Of a stretch of DNA of 64,000 nt, positions 42,929 to 51,811 are shown piece after piece. Source of the DNA: Clostridia bacterium (GTDB lineage Bacteria > Bacillota > Clostridia > Lachnospirales > Lachnospiraceae); the NCBI GenBank assembly GCA_910576205.1, contig CAJTHL010000013.1:93672-157671 (forward strand), in the 5' to 3' direction. Position 1 is the stretch's first letter, and every line of letters begins with the position of its first letter. The notes beneath the pieces are model-generated. The model was not told the origin of the DNA. It searched no databases and worked only from the letters and a program-made list of their open reading frames with translations. The position numbers and the translations under genes were made by a program.

Positions 42929-44023
42929 ATGTTAAAACATAAAGACCACTTTCACGGGAGTGATCTGGAAAAAATCCAGGCGGAATACGGAATCCGGAAA
43001 GAGGACATTACCTCCTTCAGCGCAAACGTAAATCCCCTGGGGATTTCCCCCAGGATGCGGGAAACCCTGATTGAAAAAATAGACTGCGTCACCTCCTATC
43101 CGGACCGGGAATACGCTTCCTTAAGAGCGTGTATCGCCGCTTACGCAGGCACCGTGCCTGAAAATGTGGTGGTGGGAAACGGCTCCACAGAGCTCATCTC
43201 CCTGTTTATCCAGTTGGAGCGCCCCAAAAAGGCCATGATTATCGGCCCCACCTACTCGGAATATGAGCGGGAAATTTCCCTGGAAGGCGGTACGTCCCTG
43301 TATTATCCCCTGCAGGAAAAAGAGGATTTTAGGCTGGATGTGGAGCATTTGTGCCAAAAGCTAAACGAGACCGTGGACCTTCTGGTGATCTGCAATCCCA
43401 ACAATCCCACCTCCACAGCGGTTTCAAAGGCCTCCATGCGCCGGATCCTGGATGTGTGCAAGCAGTACGATATCTGCGTTATGGTGGACGAGACTTATGT
43501 GGAATTCGCGCCGGATGTAAAAGCCATCTCCTGCGTACCCCTGACCCATTACTACAACAACCTGGTAATCCTCAGAGGGATCTCCAAGTTTTTTGCGGCT
43601 CCGGGCCTCCGCCTGGGATACGCCGTTACGGGAAATGCGGACCTGGTGAAGCGCATCAACACCCAGAAAAACCCCTGGACTATCAACAGCCTGGCCGCCG
43701 TCGCAGGAGAGCTCATGTTCACAGACACAGACTATATCCGGAAAACCCGGGAGCTTATTGCCCGTGAGCGGACCCGCTGTGTAAGGGAAATGAGGGCCCT
43801 TCCCACGGTAAAAATCTATGAGCCCGTGGCAAACTTTCTGCTGGTAAAGATTTTAAAGGAGGGGGTGGACGCAGAGATGCTTTTTGAGCACGCTATCCGG
43901 CATGGGCTTATGATCCGCAACTGCTCCACATTCCCATTCCTGGATAACCGCTTTATCCGCTTCTGTTTTATGAGCCCCGGAAAAAACGACGAACTTCTGG
44001 GCTGCCTCAAAGACCTTTTATAA
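42929..44023 (+). CDS. PLP-dependent aminotransferase/decarboxylase (HisC/CobD-like)
   Basis: 364 aa, fold-type I PLP enzyme. The PLP lysine is in LRGISKFFAAPGLRLGY; other landmarks are FSANVNPLGISP, VVGNGSTELISLFI, CNPNNPTS and VDETYVEFA. The N-terminal HFHGSDLEKIQAEYGI resembles L-threonine-phosphate decarboxylase CobD and related histidinol-phosphate aminotransferases. No cobalamin or histidine genes are nearby, so the reaction is open. It is divergent from the DUF5717 gene, and the CPBP protease gene follows by 37 bp. Confidence 0.88.
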   Translation: MLKHKDHFHGSDLEKIQAEYGIRKEDITSFSANVNPLGISPRMRETLIEKIDCVTSYPDREYASLRACIAAYAGTVPENVVVGNGSTELISLFIQLERPKKAMIIGPTYSEYEREISLEGGTSLYYPLQEKEDFRLDVEHLCQKLNETVDLLVICNPNNPTSTAVSKASMRRILDVCKQYDICVMVDETYVEFAPDVKAISCVPLTHYYNNLVILRGISKFFAAPGLRLGYAVTGNADLVKRINTQKNPWTINSLAAVAGELMFTDTDYIRKTRELIARERTRCVREMRALPTVKIYEPVANFLLVKILKEGVDAEMLFEHAIRHGLMIRNCSTFPFLDNRFIRFCFMSPGKNDELLGCLKDLL

Positions 44024-44060
44024 GAAAAAAAATTCTCTACGGAAAGGAAGTTGTATACAA

Positions 44061-44912
44061 ATGAAATTCTGGAAAAAAACAGGGCAGATCTTACTCTGTC
44101 CCGTCCCTCTGCTCCTTATGCTGGCCCTCCAGGTCCTAAGCGTAGTGGTTGGGCTGATCTATCTGGCCATTGTGGCGCCCAGTACCTATAATTATTTTAT
44201 GGCCCATTATTCCCTGGTGCTGCTGGCAGTGCAAAGCCTTACCCTGGCAGTCTTTGGCGTGTGGTATTTTCTGGCCTACGGCCGGCATCAGAGCCGTGTC
44301 CCATTGGCAAAGGTCTTTTCCTTAAAGGATGTGGGCGTCTATGTGCTCCTGGGAATGGGCGGGTATTTCCTGGTGTCCATCTACATGGCCCTGGCCTCTC
44401 TGGCGGCTCCGGATCTCATCGAGTCCTACCAGAAAATGATCGAGGAATCGGGCCTCTCTGAGTTGAGCCTTCTGTCCACCATAAGCACCCTGATTTTAGC
44501 GCCCCTGTCCGAAGAGCTGATTTTCCGGGGCATCACCATGAACCTGGCTAAAAAGGCCTTCCGCTATTTCTGGGTGGCGAATTTTGTCCAGGCCCTCTTT
44601 TTCGGCATCGCCCACATGAACTGGATCCAGGGTACTTACGCCTTTGCCCTGGGGCTTCTTCTGGGATACCTCTGCCACAAATATAACTCCCTGTACGCAG
44701 GCATGCTGATGCATTTCCTGTTTAATTTCTTCGGCACTTATTTTGCCACCTTCCTGGACCACCTCTTCCCGGAGGAATCTGCAAGCCTTCTGGTCTATGG
44801 CATATTCCTTTTGATTGGCATTGTGACCGTGATCCCCTGCCTGATCTTTATACAAAAGACAAAAGGCGCCCCCAAAAAGGAAGCGCCCTACTGGACGGGA
44901 GAACCGCTCTGA
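44061..44912 (+). CDS. CPBP family intramembrane metalloprotease
   Basis: 283 aa with about eight membrane segments, Rce1/CAAX-protease-like (Abi, CPBP). Motif 1 is SEELIFRGITMN (EExxxR), motif 2 FFGIAHMNWIQG (FxxxH), motif 3 GMLMHFLFNFFG (HxxxN/B). All catalytic residues are present. In bacteria such proteins process peptides or affect immunity to bacteriocins; no bacteriocin gene is seen here. Co-directional with the PLP-enzyme gene. It ends 5 bp before the convergent foldase gene. Confidence 0.88.
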   Translation: MKFWKKTGQILLCPVPLLLMLALQVLSVVVGLIYLAIVAPSTYNYFMAHYSLVLLAVQSLTLAVFGVWYFLAYGRHQSRVPLAKVFSLKDVGVYVLLGMGGYFLVSIYMALASLAAPDLIESYQKMIEESGLSELSLLSTISTLILAPLSEELIFRGITMNLAKKAFRYFWVANFVQALFFGIAHMNWIQGTYAFALGLLLGYLCHKYNSLYAGMLMHFLFNFFGTYFATFLDHLFPEESASLLVYGIFLLIGIVTVIPCLIFIQKTKGAPKKEAPYWTGEPL

Positions 44913-44917
44913 AAAAT

Positions 44918-45994
44918 TTACCCCTCCAGATACTCCTCGTAGATCTGGAAAAAGTTCTTCCCGGTATCGTCCTGAATACTGTTGCCAAAATGTACCTTTT
45001 CCCAGAGCTGGTTGTTAAACTCCGAAGTCGTGTTTTCAATCAGCTCGTCGTATATCTGCTGGAAAATGCCGTCCCGCCGTTTCTCTACCATGGTTTCTTT
45101 ATTTCTCTCCGTGGCGTCACGGTCAAAATTCTCCGTGCATTTTAAAATATAATAGCCCTTTTCCGTCTCGATGATTCCGCTGACCTGGTTCTTATCCAGG
45201 GAAAACGCCGTCTCCTCATAGACGGTATCCTTCTCCCCTCTGCCAAAGGTACAGGTGATCTGCTCATCCTGGTTGTAGATAGACGCCAGAGTCAGAAATT
45301 CCCTGCCCTGGGAGATCTCCTCCAGCACGTCCTGGGCCTTCTCATAGGCAGCCTGCTTTTCCTCCGGGGAATAAGCCTCCCCGTCCCGGGTGGTTTTCAG
45401 CAGAATCTGCTGCACCGTAATAATCCTGGCCTCGTCGTCGCTGACCTCTGTATCCACATCCTTTGTGATCTTCTCATACACCCGGTTTGCCAGAAGATGG
45501 GCCTCGTAGAGCTCCTGGACATCCTCCTGCTTTACGTCCATCCACTCCCGCTCTTCCTGGCTGAGGGAACCAAAGTACGCCCAGGCCGCCTCCTCGATGT
45601 TCTTTTTGTCCTCCCTGGTAAGCTCCACCTCGTACTCCTCCGCCAGCAGCGTCATGGACTTGATGGTGGCAAGCTGGGAAATAATATTTCCCTTCACATA
45701 CTCCTCCAGGGTAATGCCCCCAAAATCGTGCTCCCACATCTCCACCCCGTAAACATCCTCGTACTGCTTTTCGTAGGTATGCACGTAAACCATGGCTTCC
45801 GGAAGCGTACAGACGCTCTTTCCCACCTTGAAAAGCTGGTTTCCGGAAAGGCCTGTAGTCAGCACAAATTCCGTATTCTTAAGCCTGGAGCACCCGGCCA
45901 GGGGCAGGCACAAAAGCGCGGCCAGAAGCCCCGCCGCCATTCTCCTTACGACCCTTTTCCACATTCTGTTTCTTTTTCCGTTCATTCTGTCCAT
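44918..45994 (-). CDS. Peptidyl-prolyl isomerase lipoprotein (PrsA-like)
   Basis: 358 aa surface lipoprotein. Signal peptide with lipobox LPLAGCSR after an arginine-rich start, then a helical N-domain and a parvulin-type rotamase region (about residues 180-290, with ITVQQILLKTT, FLTLASIYNQDEQ and GYYILKCTENFD). PrsA-type foldases help secreted proteins fold outside the membrane. ATG 45994 follows AGGGAGG by 9 nt; a TTG at 46015 is too close to be used. It is 17 bp after the small gene at 46012-46275, which it overlaps only if the TTG is used. Confidence 0.88.
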   Translation of the reverse strand: MDRMNGKRNRMWKRVVRRMAAGLLAALLCLPLAGCSRLKNTEFVLTTGLSGNQLFKVGKSVCTLPEAMVYVHTYEKQYEDVYGVEMWEHDFGGITLEEYVKGNIISQLATIKSMTLLAEEYEVELTREDKKNIEEAAWAYFGSLSQEEREWMDVKQEDVQELYEAHLLANRVYEKITKDVDTEVSDDEARIITVQQILLKTTRDGEAYSPEEKQAAYEKAQDVLEEISQGREFLTLASIYNQDEQITCTFGRGEKDTVYEETAFSLDKNQVSGIIETEKGYYILKCTENFDRDATERNKETMVEKRRDGIFQQIYDELIENTTSEFNNQLWEKVHFGNSIQDDTGKNFFQIYEEYLEG

Positions 45995-46011
45995 TCTGGG
46001 ACGCCTCCCTT

Positions 46012-46275
46012 TCAAGCTTCCACAATGAGATAGGTTCCGTCACCCAGAGGGAAAACCTCTTCTATCTCTTCCAGTTCCTTTAAGGACATGCCTTCAATAT
46101 CCATGCCGGCATCGCCCAGATAATCCCGCACCTCTTTTAAGGAGCCTGCCACCACAGCCATGCAGTCTGTGAGAAATTCCTCCGCCTCCTCCATGGAAGC
46201 GGCCACCGGCCGGTCAAAAAGCTGCCCCTGGTTCTCAAAAAACACCTCCACGCAATGCCTCGAATATTCCCTCAT
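46012..46275 (-). CDS. Small acidic hypothetical protein (87 aa)
   Basis: 87 aa from ATG 46275, which has GGAGG 6 nt upstream (the frame is open to 46308 but without a ribosome binding site). Acidic, predicted alpha/beta, MREYSRHCVEVFFENQGQLF start, no membrane segment or catalytic motif. It ends within 20 bp of the PrsA-like gene start, so it is probably in the same transcript. Function unknown. Confidence 0.65.
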   Translation of the reverse strand: MREYSRHCVEVFFENQGQLFDRPVAASMEEAEEFLTDCMAVVAGSLKEVRDYLGDAGMDIEGMSLKELEEIEEVFPLGDGTYLIVEA

Positions 46276-46299
46276 TCCAAACCTCCATACCGGCTTTCC

Positions 46300-46403
46300 G
46301 GTTTCCATGCCATGTTATTCCTGCTCCACAGGCAGGCTTCCATGCATTGCCATTCCTGCTGTTCCAGCAGGGTTTCCATACACTGCTACTGCTCCTCCAG
46401 AAG
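46300..46403. repeat. Three degenerate ~35-bp tandem units at the end of the HAD gene
   Basis: Units start at about 46300, 46336 and 46371, each carrying TTCCATGC/ACA..TG and CTGCT blocks. The third includes the stop and last codons of the HAD gene, so the others look like decayed copies of its 3' end. Confidence 0.55.
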
Positions 46404-47183
46404 GGCTTTCAACACCTTCAGCACGCCGTCGTTTACATTGGTATCCGCCACGTATTTTGCCGCAGCCTTCACCTCTTCCCTGGCGTTACCCACCGCGTAG
46501 CTGTAACCTGCGCTTTGCAGCATCTCAATATCGTTCAGATTATCTCCAAAGGCCATGGTCTCCTCCGGTCGGATAGACAGGGTTTTCTGGATGGAGCGAA
46601 GAGCGCTTCCCTTATTTACGCCCTTGCACATAAAATCCAGCCAGATATCCCCGGCAATAGTTCCGGTAAAACAGTCCTCCCACTGGGGCATCAGAAAAGC
46701 GGCCTGCTCCTCAATATCCCTCTCCATATACAGGGACACCTTAATCACATCCACGTCCACAGCCAGCACATCCTCCACCTGGTAGACGTTGTTGTGATAT
46801 CCGTTGAGAATCAGATCCAGGAAATGAGGGTCCCTGTCCTCCACATAAAATCCGTCCCTGGCGTTTAAGGTGATACAGCCCCCGGGAATTTCCCTAAGCT
46901 TCCCTACCAGACGGACCACGGCCTCCCGGTCCATGACACATTTCAGGATATCGGTTCCCCGGCAATTCACATATGCCCCGTTCTCCGCAATAAAAATCAT
47001 ATCGTTTTTCACGGGCTCAAAGAGATGCGCCATACTATAGTATTGCCTGCCGCTGGCTCCCGCAAACACTACGCCCTTCTCTTTCAGGCGCAGAACCGCA
47101 TCAAAAATCTCCGCATTGATCTGATCCGTCCCTTCCGGGAGAAGCGTCCCGTCAATATCCGTGGCAATCAGTTTTATTTTCAT
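46386..47183 (-). CDS. HAD-superfamily Cof-type sugar/nucleotide phosphatase
   Basis: 265 aa, HAD subclass IIB. Motif I LIATDIDGTLL with both catalytic aspartates, motif II GASGRQY, motif III K in KGSALRSIQK, motif IV MAFGDNLNDIEML. Cof/YidA phosphatases remove phosphate from sugar phosphates, FMN or PLP. Its stop lies in an imperfect tandem-repeat stretch. Located between a small acidic-protein gene and a Gph-like phosphatase gene on the same strand. Confidence 0.92.
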   Translation of the reverse strand: MKIKLIATDIDGTLLPEGTDQINAEIFDAVLRLKEKGVVFAGASGRQYYSMAHLFEPVKNDMIFIAENGAYVNCRGTDILKCVMDREAVVRLVGKLREIPGGCITLNARDGFYVEDRDPHFLDLILNGYHNNVYQVEDVLAVDVDVIKVSLYMERDIEEQAAFLMPQWEDCFTGTIAGDIWLDFMCKGVNKGSALRSIQKTLSIRPEETMAFGDNLNDIEMLQSAGYSYAVGNAREEVKAAAKYVADTNVNDGVLKVLKALLEEQ

Positions 47184-47245
47184 AATCTTCCTCTATTCCA
47201 GTCCCGCAGATACCAGAGTATCTGCTGTTTTCCAGTTCTTTAGTG

Positions 47246-47902
47246 TTATGTGTCCGCCAGAAGGTCCAGAAGCTCCTGGGGTTTCCCAATAATATGGGCC
47301 GCATGGCTTTCTTCCAGTTCCTCCCTGCTGCGAAATCCCCACAGGACGCCCACCGTTTTCATGCCCGCCCGGTTTCCAGTCTGCATATCCGTGGCCGTAT
47401 CCCCGATATAGAGACATTCCTCCGGCTTTACGCCAAGCGTTTCCGCTTCCAGAAGCGCCCCTGAAGGATCCGGTTTTCTGGGCACTCCGGGACTTTGTCC
47501 CCTTACCAGGGAAAACAGATTCTCCCCAAACAGAGTATAAACTACCTTTTCCGTGTTCTCATGAGGCTTATTAGAAAGCACCGCCATGGGAATTCCTTTT
47601 GCCCGTATGGCCGCCAATGTCTCCGGAATTCCCTCATATGCCTTTACCTGATAGAGGCATTCCTCCCGAAACCGCTCCATATAGCGCTCCATCACCGGCT
47701 CTACCAGTTCTTCCCCGGCCCCCACATGACGAAGGGTGCGCACAATGAGCCGGTGAACGCCGTCACCCACAAAAATTTTAAAGAGCTCCATCTCCACCTG
47801 GGGCAATCCGAACTCCTCCAGCACATGGTTCACACAGGCGCCGATGGATACCACACTGTCGCAGAGCGTTCCATCCAGATCAAAAACGCAGGCACGAATC
47901 AT
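47246..47902 (-). CDS. HAD family hydrolase, phosphoglycolate phosphatase-like
   Basis: 218 aa, HAD subclass I. Motif I CVFDLDGTLCDSV, motif II VLSNKP, lysine in VPRKPDPSG, motif IV YIGDTATDMQTG. This matches Gph/PpaX-like enzymes that dephosphorylate 2-phosphoglycolate or pyrophosphate-related substrates. It overlaps the upstream maf gene by 4 bp, so both are co-translated. Confidence 0.9.
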   Translation of the reverse strand: MIRACVFDLDGTLCDSVVSIGACVNHVLEEFGLPQVEMELFKIFVGDGVHRLIVRTLRHVGAGEELVEPVMERYMERFREECLYQVKAYEGIPETLAAIRAKGIPMAVLSNKPHENTEKVVYTLFGENLFSLVRGQSPGVPRKPDPSGALLEAETLGVKPEECLYIGDTATDMQTGNRAGMKTVGVLWGFRSREELEESHAAHIIGKPQELLDLLADT

Positions 47903-48483
47903 TTCACCCAGTCCTCCCCGGCCTGGCGAAGCTCCCGGTAAAGCCTGGACACGGGAAGTCCCACCACATTGTTGTAATCCCCCTCAATCCGTTCCACAAA
48001 AACACCGAAAACACCCTGGATTGCATAGGAGCCCGCCTTGTCCAGGGATTCTCCATGGTTGACATAATTCTGGATCTGTGCATCGGTCATAGGTGAGATG
48101 GTTACCCTTGTCTCCTCCGCAAAGGTGCGGCTCCATGTGTCCTCCTTCCCGACACCGATCACCGTCACCCCGGTAAACACGCTGTGGGTACGCCCTTGAA
48201 GCTTCTTAAGCATGGCCTGGGCCCCCTCTTCGCCCGCAGGCTTACCCAGAATTTCCCCATCCAGAGCCACCACCGTATCCGCCCCGATCACCAGAGTATC
48301 CGGTCCGGATTTTTCCGCCACCTCCCAGGCCTTCTGGCTGGAGAGTTCCCGGACCGCTGTCCCGGGATCGCTGGTAGTCAGCACCTCCTCCTTCCTGGCA
48401 GGCACAATCTGAAAGTCCGTCTCCAGAAGCCCCAGAAGCTCCTTTCTCCTGGGCGAAGCGGACGCAAGTATCATCTGTTTCAT
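47899..48483 (-). CDS. maf: Maf-family nucleotide pyrophosphatase
   Basis: 194 aa. MILASASPRRKELLGLL is the family signature; VIGADTVVALDGEILGKP carries the catalytic aspartate. Maf proteins hydrolyse dTTP/UTP or modified nucleotides and influence septation in Bacillus. The R-x-E and ETRVTISPMTDAQI region suits the dTTP/UTP (YhdE) branch. Overlaps the Gph-like gene by 4 bp; the LiaF-like gene is 25 bp upstream. Confidence 0.93.
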   Translation of the reverse strand: MKQMILASASPRRKELLGLLETDFQIVPARKEEVLTTSDPGTAVRELSSQKAWEVAEKSGPDTLVIGADTVVALDGEILGKPAGEEGAQAMLKKLQGRTHSVFTGVTVIGVGKEDTWSRTFAEETRVTISPMTDAQIQNYVNHGESLDKAGSYAIQGVFGVFVERIEGDYNNVVGLPVSRLYRELRQAGEDWVK

Positions 48484-48508
48484 TACAAACCCTTTCTTTT
48501 GTATCTAT

Positions 48509-49165
48509 TTACTGTATGGTAATTCCGCCAAACACGCAGGTGGCGTTAATATACAAAGTATAGGAGGGCATCCGTACCGGAGAGGCCGCCCTGTTTGCCA
48601 CACTGCCAAAAACCGGGGTGGTCAGCACCTTAACCGTCACATTGTCCGGCGCCAGGATTTCCACGCTCCCAAAGACAGCCGTAGCGTCCACCTGCACATC
48701 CTGACTGATGACAGCCCTTCGAAGATCCAGGCCTGCATTCCCGAATACTGCCCGCACCGGCCCCCCGGAAAACAACTGGCCGTCAAAGGAGGCAAAAGCC
48801 TCTCTCCCGCCATCCTTGTAGCTCTGGCCTTCCCGGTCCTGAAGCCTCCGCCTGGAGCCTCCCAAAAGAAGGCTGGCGCCAATGACTACAAAAACCACCG
48901 GAACAATCAGCCTGCGCACAATGGAAAAATCCAGAAAGCCCCTGCTTCCAAGGAACAGGGCAATACCCAGACACAGGCCCAGGACATTTCCGGCGCCGGC
49001 TCCTTTTTGTATAATCCCCACAAGACATGGCAGAATAATAAAGAACGCCCACCATCCTTTAAAAAACAAATGAAAATGCCAAAGGCCGAAGCTGTTTCCC
49101 GCGAAACCAATCCCAACGACAATAAACAGCAGCCCCCAGATCACATTAGACGCCTGATTTTTCAT
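48509..49165 (-). CDS. LiaF-like membrane protein (cell-envelope response family)
   Basis: 218 aa. Four hydrophobic segments in the first 105 residues (VIWGLLFIVVGIGFAGNSF and more), then a cytoplasmic/external beta-helix domain with repeating AVFGNAGLDL, AVFGSVEILA, PVFGSVANRA and CVFGGITIQ: this V-F-G repeat is the mark of LiaF/DUF2154 C-terminal domains. LiaF inhibits the LiaRS envelope-stress system in Bacillus, but no liaRS genes are nearby. First gene of the minus-strand group with maf. Confidence 0.82.
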   Translation of the reverse strand: MKNQASNVIWGLLFIVVGIGFAGNSFGLWHFHLFFKGWWAFFIILPCLVGIIQKGAGAGNVLGLCLGIALFLGSRGFLDFSIVRRLIVPVVFVVIGASLLLGGSRRRLQDREGQSYKDGGREAFASFDGQLFSGGPVRAVFGNAGLDLRRAVISQDVQVDATAVFGSVEILAPDNVTVKVLTTPVFGSVANRAASPVRMPSYTLYINATCVFGGITIQ

Positions 49166-49369
49166 AAATACCGCTTACCTGCCCTTCTGTCTTTTTATCC
49201 GAGCCCTGGCTCTTCAGTTACTAGATTAATATACTTTTTATAGAATGACAATAAAATTTTTATTAAATTTTTATTTCTTTTTTCTGTGTTTCGTATTACA
49301 ATAGAGTAAATTTCATCCAGAATGGGAAATTTAAGGAAATACAGATTATTCAGAAAGGGGTTCTAAACC

Positions 49370-49672
49370 ATGAAAAAATTTGGCAAGTTTATAATGTCGC
49401 TGGCTGTAATTGCCGGCGCTGCTGCCGGTGCCTACGCTGTCTACAAAAAGTTTATGACGACAGATGACGTGGACGATTTCGACGACGACTTTGACGAGGA
49501 TTTCGACGATGACTTCGAGAACACGGAGGAAACAACCGGACGGGAGTATGTCTCCCTAAGCCCTGCCGCTGACCCAGGGGAAAACGGCGTATCCGCGGAG
49601 GCAGTTGCCGAAAAAGAAGCTGCCATGGCTGAGAGTGAGACAGAAAAGGCTAAGGAAGGCCAGGAAAAATAA
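49370..49672 (+). CDS. Small protein with hydrophobic N-terminus and aspartate-rich tail (YtxH-like)
   Basis: 100 aa. One N-terminal hydrophobic segment (FIMSLAVIAGAAAGAYAVYK) without a signal peptidase site resembles YtxH-type proteins; then a run of alternating Asp and Phe (residues about 35-50), and an acidic, Glu/Ala-rich tail. It is probably membrane-anchored with the acidic part in the cytoplasm or cell wall. Single gene with a good ribosome binding site (AAAGGGG) and a strong terminator. Function unknown. Confidence 0.7.
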   Translation: MKKFGKFIMSLAVIAGAAAGAYAVYKKFMTTDDVDDFDDDFDEDFDDDFENTEETTGREYVSLSPAADPGENGVSAEAVAEKEAAMAESETEKAKEGQEK

Positions 49673-49698
49673 CACGTTTTTCCTTATACCGCCTGTCA

Positions 49699-49750
49699 GA
49701 AAGAGGCTGCTGCACGTAAGGTTAAGACCATTCGTACAGCAGCCTCTTTT
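49699..49750. terminator. Bidirectional terminator between the YtxH-like and YehR-like genes
   Basis: AAAGAGGCTGCTG / CAGCAGCCTCTTT perfect 13-bp stem flanked by A and T runs; it serves both convergent genes. Confidence 0.88.
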
Positions 49751-49774
49751 CATTTATGGATTCTCTCCGGAGGA

Positions 49775-50233
49775 TTACTCAACCTTTGTGTATCCGCTTG
49801 CTTCCATTGCGGAACCGGATGCCTTAAGGGAAATACCCTTAGCATTTCCTTCGATGGCCATAAGTCCCAGCTCAGACAGCTGGCTTACTGCGTCGCCGGT
49901 GGTATCGATGGTAACGTCGATCTTGTAAACCTTATCTGTCAAAGCGCCGGAAGCTGTCACGCCCTCTACGGTCTGATAGGACTCAACAATCGCCTCATAC
50001 ATGGGAACCATAGCCTCTGCGTCCGCATCATCCAGAGAGCTCATATCTACTTCCATGGTTTCCACAATCTGCTGTACCTTGTCACCCTTTGCATTTAAGG
50101 TCATGGTGTCCTTAATCACAACGCCGTTTGCGTCCTGCTCCATGGTGTATGTAGCACTCTGCTCTTTTCCGCCACAGGCAACCAGGCCTACTGCCATACA
50201 GGCAATCAAGAATACGCTTACTAATTTCTTCAT
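49775..50233 (-). CDS. DUF1307 lipoprotein (YehR-like)
   Basis: 152 aa lipoprotein. Signal peptide with lipobox VGLVACGG (Cys20), then a compact domain beginning SATYTMEQDANGVVIKDTMT and ending in an ELGLMAIEGNAKGISLKASG region. Fits the DUF1307/YehR family of secreted lipoproteins of unknown role. Single gene, ATG after GGAGA. No neighbour explains its job. Confidence 0.85.
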   Translation of the reverse strand: MKKLVSVFLIACMAVGLVACGGKEQSATYTMEQDANGVVIKDTMTLNAKGDKVQQIVETMEVDMSSLDDADAEAMVPMYEAIVESYQTVEGVTASGALTDKVYKIDVTIDTTGDAVSQLSELGLMAIEGNAKGISLKASGSAMEASGYTKVE

Positions 50234-50364
50234 TTCATAATCTCCTTTTTTTCTCTCTTTTTTACTTTTGCATTTTGAAGTTAAATGCCACTAATACTTT
50301 AGTCCTTTCCAAAGCCTTTGTCAAGAGGTTTTAGGGACTTACAGATTAAGTTTTTATTAATTTT

Positions 50365-51762
50365 TTACATCCAGGCTTTCTCCAGCCGCTCCACCGCCCC
50401 CTCAATTTCCTCCTCGGAAAGCAGGGCGTAGCCCATAAGCACCCAGCCCGGAGGGGCCTCCTCCCTGTGCTCATAGCTGGCGGACAGGGGATAGACCCTC
50501 ACCCCTACGGCTCTGGCCCGCCCAATGGCCTCCTCCTCCGTCATGCCGTTTGTAAATTCCACAAGAATATGCGTTCCCGCGTACTCCCCGTGAATCCGGC
50601 AAATCCTGCTTAACCTTCGCATACACCCAAGGAGGGCGTCATGCCTGCGGCTGTAAATTCCCCGCATTTTGTTGAGATGGCGTTCATAATAGCCCTCTTT
50701 GATAAAGCAGTTCAGAATTGTCTGGTCGATGCGGGACACCGTGGAGGAAAACCTGTCTGTAGCCCTGGAATATTTTTCCGCCAGCCCTGTGGGCAGCACC
50801 AGATAGCTGATGCGGATAGCCGGGGCAATGGATCTGCTGAAGGTCCCCAGGTAAATCACGCGCCCCAGCTTGTCGCTTCCCTGGAGCGCGGGAACCGGCT
50901 TCCCCTTGTAACGGAATTCGCTGTCGTAATCGTCCTCAATAATATAGCGCCCCTCTTCCTCCTCCGCCCAGGAGAGCAGCTCCAGGCGGCGGCGGATGGG
51001 CATGACGATTCCCAACGGAAATTGGTGGGAGGGCATTACATAGGCGATATTTCCGCCGCTCTTTCGAAGCTCCTCCACACTCATGCCCTGGGCATCCACG
51101 GAGACAGTGGCTACCTGGAAGCCCAGCTGCTCAAAAATCCCTCTGGCGTGCTGGTAGGTGGGCGTCTCCATCACCACCTTATGTTCTCTCCCGAACAAAG
51201 CCCCCAGAAGCATCTGCAGATAGTCGTTTCCCGCCCCCACAATCACCTGCCCCGGCGTACAGACCACGCCCCTGGCCTGATGGAGATAGCTGCAAATGGT
51301 TTCCCGAAACTCCCAGTCCCCCCTGGGGTCTCCCAGCTGGAAGAGGTCTTTTTTGTCGTCCAGCAACGTGTTTTTTGTGATTTTTTGCCATACCCCGTAA
51401 GGGAAGCTGTCCAGGTCAATGCCGTTGGGGGAAAAATCAAAACGACAGGAATCCTCCTGCCGTTCTTTTTTCTCCGGGGACGGCCTGGGAATATCCGCCA
51501 GCCGGTACAAAGCGTCAATCTGGCAGACATAGTAGCCCTTCCGGGGAACCGCCTCTATATACCCCTCCGAGAGAAGCTGTTCGTAAGCCAGCTCCACGGT
51601 GCTTCTGCTTACGGCAAGATATCTGGACAGGGCGCGGCTGGCGGGAAGCCTCTCCCCCGCCGCCAGCCTTCCCTGCCGGATATCCTGCCGGATATAGCCG
51701 TAAAGCTGTTCATACATGGGAATCCTGCTTCCCGCGTCCAGATGAATGGTCAGCTCATTCAT
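50365..51762 (-). CDS. MocR/PdxR-type GntR regulator fused to an aminotransferase domain
   Basis: 465 aa. N-terminal GntR winged helix (GRLAAGERLPASRALSRYLA, VSRSTVELAYEQLLSEGYI; about residues 10-80), a linker, then a fold-type I aminotransferase domain with VGAGNDYLQMLLGAL, DDYDSEFRYKGKPVPALQG and YLGTFSRSIAPAIRISYL, where the serine-rich loop holds the PLP lysine site region. Such regulators often control vitamin B6 synthesis or GABA/taurine use. No pdxST genes lie adjacent, so the target is not visible. Upstream of it is glnS. Confidence 0.92.
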   Translation of the reverse strand: MNELTIHLDAGSRIPMYEQLYGYIRQDIRQGRLAAGERLPASRALSRYLAVSRSTVELAYEQLLSEGYIEAVPRKGYYVCQIDALYRLADIPRPSPEKKERQEDSCRFDFSPNGIDLDSFPYGVWQKITKNTLLDDKKDLFQLGDPRGDWEFRETICSYLHQARGVVCTPGQVIVGAGNDYLQMLLGALFGREHKVVMETPTYQHARGIFEQLGFQVATVSVDAQGMSVEELRKSGGNIAYVMPSHQFPLGIVMPIRRRLELLSWAEEEEGRYIIEDDYDSEFRYKGKPVPALQGSDKLGRVIYLGTFSRSIAPAIRISYLVLPTGLAEKYSRATDRFSSTVSRIDQTILNCFIKEGYYERHLNKMRGIYSRRHDALLGCMRRLSRICRIHGEYAGTHILVEFTNGMTEEEAIGRARAVGVRVYPLSASYEHREEAPPGWVLMGYALLSEEEIEGAVERLEKAWM

Positions 51763-51811
51763 TTTATCCCGTCCTCCCGTCTGTTTCTTCCATCCCCTTT
51801 ATCTGCTGGCT

